Shown here: piece after piece, positions 22,016 through 33,907 of the stretch | How positions within the stretch are numbered: position 1 is the first letter of the stretch | How the letters are laid out: each line of letters opens with the position of its first letter | Assembly: GCA_035222895.1 (NCBI GenBank) | Contig: JAVYIG010000871.1 | Location: 366,517 to 430,516, forward strand | From: Strongylocentrotus droebachiensis | Taxonomy: Eukaryota; Echinodermata; Echinoidea; Camarodonta; Strongylocentrotidae | Direction: 5' to 3' | DNA: 64,000 nt | Notes under the pieces: generated by a model | The model's database searches: none | Seen by the model: only the letters and a program-made list of their open reading frames with translations | Told to the model about the DNA's origin: nothing | Program-made: the position numbers and the translations under genes

Positions 22016-22316
22016 CATCAGCATGAGTTTGCCAAATGACCCGCTATTTTTAGACTCGGGACATTATCCCGAAATTCGAAATTCCGTCCTCACCAGACCG
22101 ATACGCTCATCAAAAACTAGCTCAGACGGGCGCAAATTAGCCTGCTATTTCCCAAATAGCGGAATATTTTGGAAACAAGACCAAGATTCCCGGGATATTT
22201 TCTCGACCAAATATCCCGCTAATTGCATTTACGTGCTGATGAAAATGCAAATGAACTGGATCATTTGTGATCTGGATAGTTAAAATGACGGATTATTTGG
22301 CAAACTCGAGCTGATG
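22016..22316. mobile_element. MITE, ~301 bp, with 28-bp terminal inverted repeats
   Basis: The left end CATCAGCATGAGTTTGCCAA (22016) is matched by the inverted right end CATCAGCTCGAGTTTGCCAA (22316), with further pairing inward to about 28 bp. The 86-codon plus-strand frame inside has no recognisable domain. Confidence 0.75.
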
Positions 22317-23080
22317 AGGACAGGTCTATTGGTCCATGGTTTTATGGAGACCTTGGTTCTAGTATGAGCTTATGCCAGGGCACGTATCAAATCAAAACTC
22401 TATTGCGGGGTTGTCCATTAAAAATTAATGAGAAAGTTGATGATCGACTATGTTGGCAACTTCTCAATCCGTGATGGTATTCATTGCGTGTGGAAAGGGG
22501 ATTGGGTTTGTGCACTTTAATTAAAGGAGAGAAGACCGTGATTCCCTTTGTAATCTTTGTGATCAAATCCACTGCACAGTTTCATCAAAAAGCCTCGAAA
22601 CAAATATCCGAGTAATAATTCGTTTTTTGAGGATGCATAGAAAGAATTAAGCTTCATGGCATTCAATGAATATCGAATCATACCAAGTTATATTTTGGAT
22701 ATATGCTAGCTGTTAACATTTTGATAGCTTATTAACCTACTCAAGTGGTGAGAGCTGACGTAATATTCGAATTGTTCTCCTCAATGGTTTTTTTCTGAAG
22801 CTTTCTTTCCTTTTTCACAATTCATTTTTGTGAGTCCTTCTTTAGAGCGGGGTCGGAGAAAAGACCTATGTTGGACGTGGAGAGATAAAACGAAAAAAGA
22901 AATTAATTTGTTCGACTGAAACATGCATTAGTCACCATTACGTAACTATTCTTACATTATCATCAATGATCATTGTTTCTTAACACGTGTCACTACAGTA
23001 CAAGGTACACGTATTTTGATTTTACTTCTTCTATTCTATTATATTCTTCATATTAACTAAGCATTTTGTTCTATTCATAT
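22317..23080. other. No feature recognised
   Basis: Unique-looking AT-rich DNA between a MITE and a CT microsatellite, with no supported coding region. Confidence 0.4.
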
Positions 23081-23084
23081 ATAT

Positions 23085-23137
23085 CTCTCTTTCTCTCTTC
23101 ATCTCTCTCTCTCTCTATCTATCTCTCTCTCTGTCTG

Positions 23138-23189
<52 letters not shown>
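23085..23189. repeat. (CT)n microsatellite, ~105 bp
   Basis: Nearly continuous CT dinucleotides with a few TCTAT and TCTGTCTG interruptions. Confidence 0.95.
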
Positions 23190-23190
<1 letters not shown>

Positions 23191-23617
23191 TTGTGGGGAA
23201 AACAGGGGGACTTAAATGAATCAAGTAGTCTGCTTGCAACTAAGTTTCTCTGAAAGGCTAAACAAAAAAATTATATAGCCCCGCTATTGGTGGTCTACCT
23301 AAACGGCGCATGGGCAACAAAAAAAGACCTCAAGCTTGCGATAGTCTTTGCTTTCGGAAGTTTGGAACCGCCATCGAGTCTCGACTCGACGGGCAAGGAC
23401 AATCCGCCTCAGCTCAGGCCTGGAAAAATAAGTCACCTGACAGGAATGCCCCCTCATCGTCATGACTGATCGGATTGACGGGCTAATCCTTTATCCCATT
23501 TCCGCTCATGATCCCTTTGTGCCCATTCATCACCCCCGTGATGTTCATTCTACGTCTCATGAAGATAACATTTATGCTTAAGGTATAAAGGGTGATATCT
23601 AACTAGGGCACTAAGTT

Positions 23618-24090
23618 TTAAAGGGACTCGGTAACATTGTTCATATGCGAGAAAATGGTGCTAAGGTAGTGACTTCAAGGCTAGAAAGTAAATTTGAAAG
23701 TTTGGGTGAAAACAGACCATTATCAATGATAACAATTGGGGGAAACTGTTTTTATGTTAATGTGTATCGTCACAAAGCAATGAATCGGCTCTCTGTACCA
23801 TTCCAAACATTTAAGTGTTACAACTTTTTTAAAGCCTGTGTTATGTCTTGATTTCATTGAAAAACGGTTGGGGTAATTCAAAAACAAGTTGGGAGAATTT
23901 AATGTAAGAGGGAGTTACACATTGACGCCTTCAAAGAAAACCATAAATATCTTTGTGGTTTGAGAATCTGTTTAGGATTTATTTGCATGATAGACGATAT
24001 AAATATAAGGAATATAATAAGTGACATTTCATACAAAAATTAGGCAGTTTTTTGTTCATCAACCTTCAACAATGTTACCGGTTCACTTAA
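23618..24090. mobile_element. TTAA-ended MITE, 473 bp
   Basis: The left end TTAAAGGGACTCGGTAACAT and the inverted right end TTAAGTGAACCGGTAACATT share ~20 bp with few mismatches and continue to CATTGTT. TTAA stands at both edges (23618-23621, 24087-24090). The element at 50281-50665 has a similar start. The 68-codon frame inside is unsupported. Confidence 0.7.
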
Positions 24091-24199
24091 GGGGGGGTGA
24101 TTAAACGAGGCCCCGTTGGACAATATTTTGTTTAGTTCCTCGTCTATTTGTCCATTCCATTTTGTCTCTCTCCCTCTGTTCCTGTCTCTCCCTTTATTC

Positions 24200-24265
24200 A
24201 CCAGTCTCTCTCTCTCTCTCTCTCTCTTTCTCCTTTTCTCTCCCTCCCTCCACCCCTCCCCCTCA
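24200..24265. repeat. CT-rich microsatellite
   Basis: (CT)n followed by CCCTCC runs; low-complexity frames occur on both strands. Confidence 0.85.
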
Positions 24266-24379
24266 TTCCCCCTATTATGTTTAAGGTATAAATGTATACC
24301 ATGTCCTGCTTTATGCTGGTACTTTGTATATTCCATGGATAAGATTTATAGGGATGCAAAGCGAGTATAAAATAGAAAA

Positions 24380-25270
24380 GAATATAATGAAAAGTTACTG
24401 TTGTAAGGGCAACGACTGCAAACCTATGCTTAAATTACACCAATGCCGAACTCCCTTGGCGTGCCAACCATTAAATTTGTCATTTTACCCGTAAAATCAA
24501 ATAAATGACAATCAATAGCGTCTAATGCAATCAATTCAGACATGATATAAATGTGATTTATCAAGAAAAACCAATTATTCTAACAACCCAGCCACTTATC
24601 TCTCGACGATCCCATGATAATAGAAAGTTATTAATGACTATTCATGGTTCTCCGCATGTATTTTTAACATCGATTACAGCCAAAACCACTTATCTGTTGT
24701 GGCCATTATAATATAGGCAGGGGGATATATACGGGGAAATAGCTCAGAAAAAAAATAATTGCAAATTTGTAATGTTTTTGACAAAAGCCATTAGTGTGAT
24801 ATTCGATTCTAGAGCTTAACGTGTTCATGGCAACGCCATTTATAAAATTAGTCCAAATTGTTTTAGTAAACCGCACTTATATAGGCAGGATTATTATAGA
24901 ACAGAATAAACGCTATCAATTACTTTTATGTTCAACCTCAGCGATTTCAAAACGTAAATCAGCCCATGTGCGTAGATTAGAAAAAAGAACATAAACGGCC
25001 TTGTTGGATTTTGTAAAAGTTGATAAAGATATTTTTTTATCTAAACAAAATGAAACGCGATATCAAATCAATGGAGTAAGGTAAGACATAATGATTACTT
25101 TTTAGGAATGATGGAGATAATCAACTGATACCCTAAAACTAAATTTTATATTTCCCTGGGCGTTGTTTTTACAGGAAATCAAGACATCTTCAAACTTCGT
25201 AAACGGAAGTAAACATGGGTAAGATATATGTTATACTTCCGAAAAGCTCTTGCTTTCTACCCCCTCTCCC
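24380..25270. other. No gene recognised
   Basis: About 0.9 kb of AT-rich DNA with no supported coding frame. Lower-copy repeats may be present but were not identified. Confidence 0.4.
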
Positions 25271-25271
25271 C

Positions 25272-25275
25272 CCTC

Positions 25276-25310
<35 letters not shown>

Positions 25311-25712
25311 CTATCTTTATATACTTCATCCCCTCTACTTTCTTTCCCCTCTTACTTTTTTTTTCTTTCTCTCTATCTCTTTCACTCCCCTCTGTTTATC
25401 TATCTGCTATCTATCTTTCTGTCTATATATCTACCTACCCGCCCATCCCTCTCCCTCTCTCTCTCTCACTCTCTGTATCTCTCTCTCCGTATATCTGAAT
25501 CTAGTTTACCTCTCTGTAATCTTCCCTTCTCTCTCTCTCTCTCTCTTTCTCTTTCTCTTTCTTTCTCTTTGTCTTTATTTCACTTTCTCTATCTTTTTCA
25601 CTCTCCTTCTGTCTATCTATCCGCTATCTATCTTTCTATATGTCTATATGTCTATCTACCTATCTACCTACCCACCTATCTCTCTCTCTCTTTATATATA
25701 TATATCTCCCTC
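25272..25712. repeat. Long CT / CTAT microsatellite tract
   Basis: About 440 bp of interrupted CT, CTTT and CTAT runs ending in TATATA. Three long overlapping plus-strand frames (up to 218 codons) are Ser/Leu/Tyr low-complexity readings of it. Confidence 0.9.
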
Positions 25713-26190
25713 TCATGAAAAGGAACACGACTATTTGTCTAAATGGCACCACAAAAACATTATGTATGAAACTGTAGCCGTCTCGAGGATAACACATGTC
25801 ATTGCACAGGCAGTCAACGTCCGAATAACAGGAAATCCACTTCAGCGCAAATTGATATTTCAAATCATTAAATTCTGTTTGTAGAATCTGCCATTGCGCG
25901 GTTGGGCTGCTTTTTTTAAATAATCTAAATGATTTTTTGTATCGATTTCCGCCAAAGCCGGATAAACCATGTAAAATTCCTTGAGCCGCATTATGATCCG
26001 TTTAATTCTATTCGGTTTGTACCAACGAATATGTTGTGATAGACTTCGTGTTCATTATTGAATGGGTAGTAAAGAGAGGCGATTGTGTAACATGAGGTTT
26101 TTTAAGTATTAAATCAAAACGAATTAATCTTACTTAATTTCACAAACAATTAAAATCCCTAGACACATGCATGGGTATATTGGCCCACAC

Positions 26191-26549
26191 AATTAATAAT
26201 AATAATAGTATTCCGCTTTTATATAGCGCTTAATACATTTACGATGTCTCTATTAAAGCGCTTTACAGATAATACTATTACCCCGGTCATTGGATTCAAT
26301 GCATGTCCGCACACATTGTTTGTACAATCTCCACTCCCTGGAGAGTATTCCAGCCAGGCGTTACTTGACGCTCAAATCTGTTTGACCAACAATGAGGTCC
26401 CATCCTCCTGGGTACCCATTTAACACATGGGTGGAGAGTAGCAATTGCAAGTTAATATCTTGCCAAAGGATATTAGTGACGTGTTAGAATTCGAACCCTC
26501 GACCTTTGCATTTCCAGCCAAATGCCTTAAACCACTCGGCCACGACACT
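26191..26549 (-). mobile_element. tRNA-derived SINE (tRNA-Ser-like head) with ATT tail
   Basis: On the minus strand the head reads GTGTCGTGGCCGAGTGGTTT (A box), then CTGGAAA like a Ser (GGA) anticodon loop, then GGGTTCGAATTC (B box). A ~270-bp body follows and ends AGCGCTATATAAAAG and (ATT)n at 26191-26207. Stem pairing is degenerate, so it is a retroposon and not a tRNA gene. The tail resembles the LINE tails at 57674 and 58561-58609. Confidence 0.75.
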
Positions 26550-28415
26550 CCCACAAACGTTTTTGGAGTCAGCATTTAGTTCAGAATTGTGAAATTATAT
26601 TTGAAATATGAGACTACTTCACGAGCAATCACTTTCACGGAAGACTGCATCGCCGGTTTTTTTTCTTCTCCCCCACACTATTCTAGATGCTTTTAACTTT
26701 ATTACTAAACTACAAATTAAACTCTAGTATTTTTTTTCTATGTAACAAAATGTTGTGGTTGATCGTATGTTTACCCAACCTTCTGCTTTCTTTATCCTGT
26801 AAGCCACCGATTCCTTCTCTCTTTCTCTCATTAAGCTTCATGCAGGTGCGCTTGAAAATGTTATCGATGCGTCTATGCGAAGTTTTCTCGGATTTCAAAT
26901 GGGAGACTCCGTGTTTCCAATATAGTGGAAACGGTAAAATTATCTCAATATCTCAGAAAGGGGTGGTGTTTTTATTTTTAAATGTATACACGGTGCATAT
27001 AATGTGACTTTGAAAATACCATCAACATTTATAATTTCACGATATCTACATGCTTTTTTCTTATGAAAATACGGATGAGGGTTTATTCAATCGGAAACAC
27101 TTTGACAATATTTTACGCTTGAGTGAGCACTCCCAAATTAAGAAAAACTCGAAAAATTGGTTTGTGCAAAGTGCATAACAGGCATCAATAAATATTGTAG
27201 AGGCTCTGTTGAGTACCAATAATTGATTTGAACCATCGATTAGAAATTGACCTTGGACATCTGCAGTCGTACACCCTTACCCCCTTCCACACACACAGAC
27301 TCACGCGTACACACACCCGAAAATAACATTGTATTATCCCCTATACGAGAAATACAAACAGTGGCCAAGATTAAAATCTGTCTGGATAGTTTATTGCTGC
27401 TGTGAAAGGAAGCATTTTTTCCCGAAAGCAACACCCCCCCCCCTCCCACCTCCTTAATAGATATTATAATGACAGCTATGTTCATTCTTGAATCCCGAGT
27501 TCCGAAAAAGAAATACGAAATATATATAACTTCCATTGAATCCAGTGTTCACTGCCGCTATGATGGGAACATTCCTTTTCAGATGATGAATATGAGTTTA
27601 CGATCGAGTCCTTAAAGTGCAGTGAATAAGCAGACCTAAACAATTAATTTACTAAAGTTTGTGATTCGATCGGTTGATATGCAAATTACAGGCCTTTATA
27701 CAATATTGTTAATGACGGTAATCCGTCTATTTCCAGGCAAAATTATATCCACAGAAAAAGACAGTATTATTTACTACGCGATCCGGAGTAAATCTAAACT
27801 AAAACTAATCAGATATTCCTTCCCGAATCTAATATATATATATTTTAAACTTGGTATGGAAGCACCCTATACGCCCTCCTCTTCAAGGCGATTCAAGTGA
27901 AAGGAAACCGAGACGGTTCGCATGTTACGGTTTGTTCACAAACACGGCGAAAACCCAAGCTTATTCGATGCCCATGAAAGAACATTCAATCTCATACGCC
28001 CCCAGGGCCGTGAACAGATATTAAACCGGGAAGCGACTCCGGTTTTTCTTTAGCAGTGTATCGCCGCTTTCTTCTTGGAGAGTCGCCGCCCCTACGTAAT
28101 GATGAAACGAACTTTATCCATTGCGTGTAAGGCGATCGAAAATTTGAATCACGGGTAATTATCTTAGGGGGTGGCGGGTTGAGTTTAAAGGGGTTTGCGC
28201 CCTCGTCATTTTACCGTATTGCTGTGTCAAGCAGGTGTTAAGTTAGACCGCGTGCAATAAACAAACTCACCGAGTACTGTAAGTAATGTTAGGTATTTAG
28301 TGTTGATGTTCGCCCTACTTTGCTGATTTGCTGATTTACAGATCTTTCGTATTATATTGTTTTTTGTTCATATTAATATTTCTTTGGTATTTCATACAGA
28401 GTAAAATTTAATTAG
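26550..28415. other. No gene recognised
   Basis: About 1.9 kb of AT-rich DNA. Frames such as 26687-27007 and 27240-27536 show no known motif; the latter overlaps a C10 tract at 27434-27443. Confidence 0.4.
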
Positions 28416-28482
28416 GATGATGACGATGATGAAGAAGAAGAAGAAGAAGAAGAAGGAGAAGAAGAAGAAGATAAAAAGGGGT
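28416..28482. repeat. (GAT)n/(GAA)n trinucleotide tract
   Basis: ATGATGACGATGAT followed by about 15 GAA/AGAAG triplets with one GGAG interruption. Confidence 0.9.
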
Positions 28483-28536
28483 AGAAGAAGAAAGTTATAA
28501 TTATGATGCTAAATTTATTACTCATTGTGGATGTAG

Positions 28537-28666
28537 TATCGAAAATAATATCGCTAGTGATATTCGTTTGTCTCGCAATGTGGTAAAAATAAGGGATCTA
28601 AAGTTAGATCCCTTATTGACCACATTGCGAGACAAACGAATATCACTAGCGAAATTATGTTCGATA
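28537..28666. repeat. Long near-perfect hairpin, ~65-bp arms
   Basis: The left arm 28537-28601 and right arm 28604-28666 are inverse complements. The central 34-bp part, TCGCTAGTG through AATGTGGT, pairs perfectly with 28619-28652. An inner 13-bp ATAAGGGATCTAA stem pairs next to a 2-base loop. Only a small internal bulge and two outer mismatches break the stem. It could be a very young fold-back element or a source of double-stranded RNA. The 118-codon minus-strand frame across it is not a gene. Confidence 0.85.
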
Positions 28667-28669
28667 TAA

Positions 28670-28760
28670 TTATGATGGTAATGATGATGATATAATGATA
28701 ATGATAAACATGATATCTGTGATAATGATAAACATGATAACTGTGATGATGATATGAAGG
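28670..28760. repeat. GAT/GATAAT-rich tract with a short tandem repeat
   Basis: Repeats of ATGATGATG and GATAATGATAAACATGATA. Simple sequence. Confidence 0.7.
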
Positions 28761-28879
28761 AAGAGGGGAAGAGCTTGATAATGAGATGGAGATGGAGGAA
28801 GAGGAGGAAAAGGGGGAGAAGTAAGATGGGGATATAAAGGATATACAGTTTGAAACAATAAAACAAATACCGTGACAAA

Positions 28880-31130
28880 TATTTTCCTTTTTAACATTAA
28901 AGAGGAAACCTACATATTTGCTGAGCTATATCTCCTCTACCTTTGAAAAATATTTTTTTGAAGAATGGAAAACATACCCATCATGCCCCTCCCTTCCTGC
29001 TTGCCACATTTAATTCTCATTTCAACCACCTTTGTCTTAAAGTAAACAAGCCGCTGAATATTAAAAGAATGTAGCCTCGTTTCTTGCCATTCATGCTTCA
29101 TAATGATATAAATGGCCCATTTCGTGAAATTATAACTTCAGGCACAAATTATGAACAATAACATTAGACTAGGTAATTTTTCCGTCTATATGGAATATTT
29201 ATCTTTTTGTTTTCTTTTCAAATTTGCATTTTGATGTGCCGATAGATTAAAAGGGGGTAACTATGAGCATGTTGCCATCGTTTCCTTGTCTGAAGTAGGA
29301 TATAAATGCACTGTTTACTATCGTTTACTATCCAATCTATCTTATGATGGGGATTGTTTGGAACAATTAATGTTCCGGGGAGTTCCTTTCAAGCGCAAAT
29401 ATTTAGATTTTCGTAGCACCATTTAAAGACGCCGTTGGTTTTGAATACGTCTGTTCAACTTCATTATTAAATCATTCACATACCATAATCGACAAATGGT
29501 GATAGGCCATCCCGCGATATTGAAGATTTTACAGCACATGTTTACAGCTTTATTGCAACTCCCCCCCCCCCCCCCCCCCCCCTCCCTCCCTTCCCATTTT
29601 TCTCTGGTACCGGCTCAGGGATTGATGTTACATAAAGGATAAATAGGCCATAATCTAAATTGTCTCGTGTATTTTTATCTTTTGCTCGTGGTTAGTTGAA
29701 ATTACAGATACGTGTATGAAATATAGAACCAAAACGTCCTATTTCTTAATGTTCCGGCAGGTTTCGATAATGGGTATTTCATGTTCGTAGAGGGATAGAT
29801 TAGCCCCGTTGATGGCAGTTTTATGGATATTCCGTGATTTGATGCTTCGTCGTAGTGTATTTCAAATCTTCTTGATTTGATCAATTCAATTGTGACGACA
29901 CACGGATGAAGGACAGCTAAAAACGTATATGAACTTTTCCTTTGTCGGACAGGTAAAGTCTGGCACCTCTTAAACCATGTTGAAAATTCACTTTTACCTT
30001 TTGTTCGTAGCTATTTGTTTGTACTTGGGACGTTCGGCGTAGATTTCACTGGATTCAAAAGAATTTATTTGGAGGAACGGTATGAGTTGTTTTGTTTTTG
30101 TAGGTTTTTTTTGCTAGGTTTTTGCCTTTGTTGGGTTTTTGAAATTATGAATATATTATTATTATTATTATGATTATTATCTGGTGGTGGTAGTTATTTT
30201 ACGGCTGACATGATCCGGCCAGATTTAAAGCAAGTTTTCACTTTTAGGGAGATACTTTCTATCGCTTCTCATCCTTGCCGATGATGTTTCGTGATAAATT
30301 TAGTTACCAACCAGGTTTTGTTCAATTCGATTTGATTTATTTTTGTTTCGATCATTTTTGTCTTTTATTTTTTAATCTGGTAAAGTCGGTGGACAGGCAC
30401 CGAGAAAACTAAATATTTCTTGTAAGTCAAGCATGAATAATTTTTCCAAATCTACAGAAAAATGCATACGAAATAGAATGCTCCTCCTATAAATGATAAT
30501 AATCTACCTCTCAACTTTTCGATTCCACACCTCTATCACATAGTCATGTGAGAAAGGTCAAGGAAGACAGACTTGAAAAGTCGGCAAGATATATTTCTTC
30601 GCTGTTATCTTTACCACCTCTGTTGCCAGCCTCAAAATGATCAATGCCACTTTTATGACTCGTAGAAGTGCAGTACAGACATAAACAATTTTATTGGTAA
30701 TATTTACGATGGTCATGAACACCAGCATTGTAATTTTAAATGAGTGTGTTGTTGTAAACACATCAAAAGGAGTACTCAACCATCATGAGACAAGATTGCT
30801 TTTAACTGTGCATAATTTCGATCGAAAAAAAAACAACATTATGAAGAGGCAAGGCCATGCTTTTTTCCTACAAGCCAGGCTCGAACAACCATCGTTGCCA
30901 TTTAATTGATGATTTAACAATACGATGATTAACCAACTAAGCTGCACGACATGGTAACTTCTTCTGTTTTAGGATTGCCTTTTCGTATAGAGTGCACTGA
31001 GTCATTTCTGATTAGCTAAAGTTACTCATAATATTTGAGATTTATCCGATCCATATTTCCCCCATATGTATCTTCATAATTTTAAAAGGGTTGAGTGAAA
31101 TTTTACAAATAAGATGGGGGAAAAGGAACC
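28880..31130. other. No gene recognised; C22 and ATT tracts
   Basis: A pure run of 22 C is at 29561-29582 and an (ATT)5 tract at about 30151-30170. No coding frame with a known domain was found. Confidence 0.45.
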
Positions 31131-31134
31131 ATGC

Positions 31135-31296
31135 ATGTTTGTTGGGTAAGAGTTTACCAACACTGGGTAATGTTTAACCAAGGTTGTGTACATTTCATCC
31201 AACAAACAAGCATATTCCGAATTTTGACCTCTTATGTGCAAAATATTACCCAACTCTACACTGCTTTAAGAGTGCACATAATTATACACCTCTTTT
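31135..31296. repeat. Small TTGGGTAA/TTACCCAA motif cluster with a CACTCTTAAA-type end
   Basis: Motifs TTGGGTAA, CTGGGTAA and TTACCCAA occur in both orientations over ~110 bp. The right side ends CTTTAAGAGTG, the inverse of CACTCTTAAAG, the terminus also seen on the element at 52038-53197. Probably a fragment of that class. Confidence 0.4.
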
Positions 31297-31299
31297 TTT

Positions 31300-32034
31300 A
31301 TCCCGCTAGCAGGATCACACCATATCTCATAACAATACTGTTTTTGAAATACAATCGGTGGACGCACATTGTAAGTATACAGCAAAAAAATATCTTAGAA
31401 AGAACTACATATTGAACAAATCTTTATATTTTCCCTTTTTTTATTTCAACTGCAAAGTAATAGCAGCATCGAGAAGATCCGAAAGCATACTAGCTGGATC
31501 TTTGCCATGTGGTCAGACGTCTTCTATGTTTGTTGAGAGTTTTGTCAAATTGATGCGAGAAAAAACAAATCATCAGTGATCAGTCATCATTGACCCTAAC
31601 CCTAACCCCGACAAATTCATAATTGCCTCTAAAATATAAAAATTCAATAAATATATATATAATACAATATTTGAATCTCGTTTCAAAAGTGTAGCATGTA
31701 GCCCAATATAGTTTTGTGGTGACGGTTAGTCAATTCACTGGAAATTGGATTGTTTTGATATGATACATTGAAGAGTACAGTCTTGTACATATGCTTCATA
31801 ATTTAAGAAAAACGTGCAGAGGAAACCATTGAGGTGTTATGTATACATTAATATAAACCAATGATCTAAACAGTATATTCCGATTGTAAATTGTATTTTT
31901 TTTAAATTAGCTTCTTTATGCTCTGACACATTGTACACAAAACGGTTTCATTAAATGGAATGACGTAATCATTCCTCCTCGGGTTATTTACTTCTGTTCA
32001 TGTCGTGAGAGGGGTAAAACTACATGTATGTAAA
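31300..32034. other. No gene recognised
   Basis: AT-rich DNA. A CCCTAACCCTAACCCC stretch at about 31592 is only 2-3 telomere-like units. Confidence 0.4.
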
Positions 32035-32090
32035 ATAGAAGGGAGAGAGAGAGAAAGAGAGAGATAGGGAGAGAGGGGGGAGATAGACAA
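32035..32090. repeat. GA microsatellite
   Basis: Interrupted (GA)n directly before the left end of the 4.9-kb element. A second GA tract borders its other end. Confidence 0.85.
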
Positions 32091-32165
32091 ATAGTCCAGG
32101 CTAGGCCCCATAGGAAAAGACCCGAACCTTGCATTTTTATATATACAATGTTTTTTGATGGTTTC

Positions 32166-33030
32166 TTGTCAATTCGAGGGTGCTGATTCCAAATCCGATG
32201 AGTGCCAGACGCGAAACCTTGAGCATTTCTCGTAAACGGCGAAAATTCAAAATGGCCGCCAAAATGGCTGCCAAATCATGAAAACGCTTATTCTTTGGCC
32301 ATTTAACAGGTTATTTTATGTTTTCTTGTCAATATAGGGGTGCTGAATCCAAATCCGATGAGTGCCAGACGCGAAACCTTATGCATTTCTCGTAAACGGC
32401 GAAAATTCAAAATGGCCGCCAAAATGGCCGCCAAATCATGAAAAGGCTTATTCTTTGCAAATGTTTGGCCATTTAACAGGTTATTTGATGTTTTCTTGTC
32501 AATTTGAGGGTGCTGAATCCAAATCCGATGAGTGCCAGATGCGAAACCTTATGCATTTCTCGTAAACGGCGAAAATTCAAAATGGCCGCCAAAATGGCCG
32601 CCAAATCATGAAAAGGCTTATTCTTTGCAAATGTTTGGCCATTTAACAGGTTATTTGATGTTTCCTTGTCAATTTTAGGGTGCTGAATCCAAATCCGACG
32701 AGTTCCAGATGCGAAACCTTATGCATTTCTCGTAAACGGCCAAAATTCAAAATGGCCGCCAAAATGGCCGCCAAATCATGAAAAGGCTTATTCTTTTCAA
32801 ATGTTTGGCCATTTAACAGGTAATTTTATGTTTTCTTGTCAATATGAGGGTGCTGAATCCAAATCCGATGTGTGCCAGACGCGAAACCTTGAGCATTTCT
32901 CGTAAACGGCGAAAATTCAAAATGGCTGCCAAATCATGAAAACGTTTATTCTAAGGACATTTATCATGTTGATTGATGTTTTGGGGCAAATTGAGGGCGC
33001 TGATTCCAAAACCAAAGATTGCCAGATGCG
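32166..33030 (+). repeat. Left array of ~170-bp units
   Basis: Unit landmarks GGTGCTGAATCCAAATCC recur near 32180, 32340, 32511, 32681, 32850 and, diverged, 32999. Each unit carries TGCCAGACGCGAAACCTT, CATTTCTCGTAAACGGC and AAAATGGCCGCC once or twice. Open frames here are repeat translations. Confidence 0.9.
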
Positions 33031-33724
33031 AACCAAATGTGAATCTCACTACACCACTTATTATTACGCAATTTTTTAATTCTTATCATCATAGTGTACA
33101 AATTGTTCACCGTAAGCTCATATAGCTGCAAACAAATAAACTTTCCTTTATTAGGTTGATTTTCCCCTGTCCAATTATAATGAAAATGGCCTAAAAACCC
33201 AACATGTGCAATGATGTATGCCAACTGTATACCGAGTGTGTGCTTTATCTAGATGTTACTCACATAAGTTTAGATGCAATGCTATTGATTCCCAATGTTA
33301 GTCTTAATATGGGTAGCTTTACCATTGTGAGCATCGGATGGTTTATTATTCAAGGGTCAACAATTTTGATTTAGCTAAATACAGAAATCCAGTGCTTCAA
33401 CTACAGTATACTGGAATACGCGAGTGATAATAACAGCAAATTGTATCTATCCGCGTGGTCCAATATATAAGTTGTGCTGCTCTAACACCTGCATTTTTGC
33501 AGTGGATACCGTTACAGCGAACCCAACAGGCTAGCTAGAAAACTTTGTGCAATAGGAAGGTTATATATGAATAAAATAATGAAAACATGAATATATATGA
33601 TACAGATATTCATTGTAAACCATATCCTTGTCCATTATAGACAATCATATACCATTATTGAAGTCTTTTAAGTTTTAAGTCTTAACACCTCTTTAATAAC
33701 AGCGCCGAACAATGTCAAATCGCA
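33031..33724. other. Interior of the 4.9-kb element, no coding motif
   Basis: AT-rich spacer between the left array and the stop codon of the minus-strand pseudogene. It is probably the 3' non-coding part of that gene. Confidence 0.4.
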
Positions 33725-33907
33725 CTAGTCTTCACAACCGCTAATGTCACTGTCACTGTCACTCTCTTCTGATGCCTTATTCATTGGATTTTGGCAATGG
33801 ACATCGCCCTTTATACAGCGGCAGAATTCCGAGCATGCCAGTGAAGATTTCTTGCAGATGCACTGGGCTGTTCTGCAGTCGCTCCTACACCCACACTTAA
33901 TGTTGAG
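33725..33907 (-). pseudogene. Intact 60-residue cysteine-rich C-terminal segment
   Basis: An uninterrupted frame from LNIKCGCRSDC to a TAG stop (complement of 33725-33727) has ten cysteines in a C-x-C-x3-C-x4-C-x-C-x6-C-x3-C-x-C-x5-C pattern plus one more near the end. It is followed by an acidic Ser-Asp repeat (SDSDSD). The spacing resembles a metal-binding tesmin/CXC half-repeat. The frame upstream is shifted. Confidence 0.7.

Noticed and set aside
25215..25884. 218- and 167-codon frames, the second and among the longest in the window
   Set aside because: Almost entirely Ser/Leu/Tyr from the CT/CTAT tract.
26480..26549. Functional tRNA-Ser gene on the minus strand
   Set aside because: Stems are degenerate, the variable arm is not recognisable and a SINE body with ATT tail continues.
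31590..31610. Second interstitial telomere array
   Set aside because: Only two to three CCCTAA-like units, as expected by chance in AT-rich DNA.
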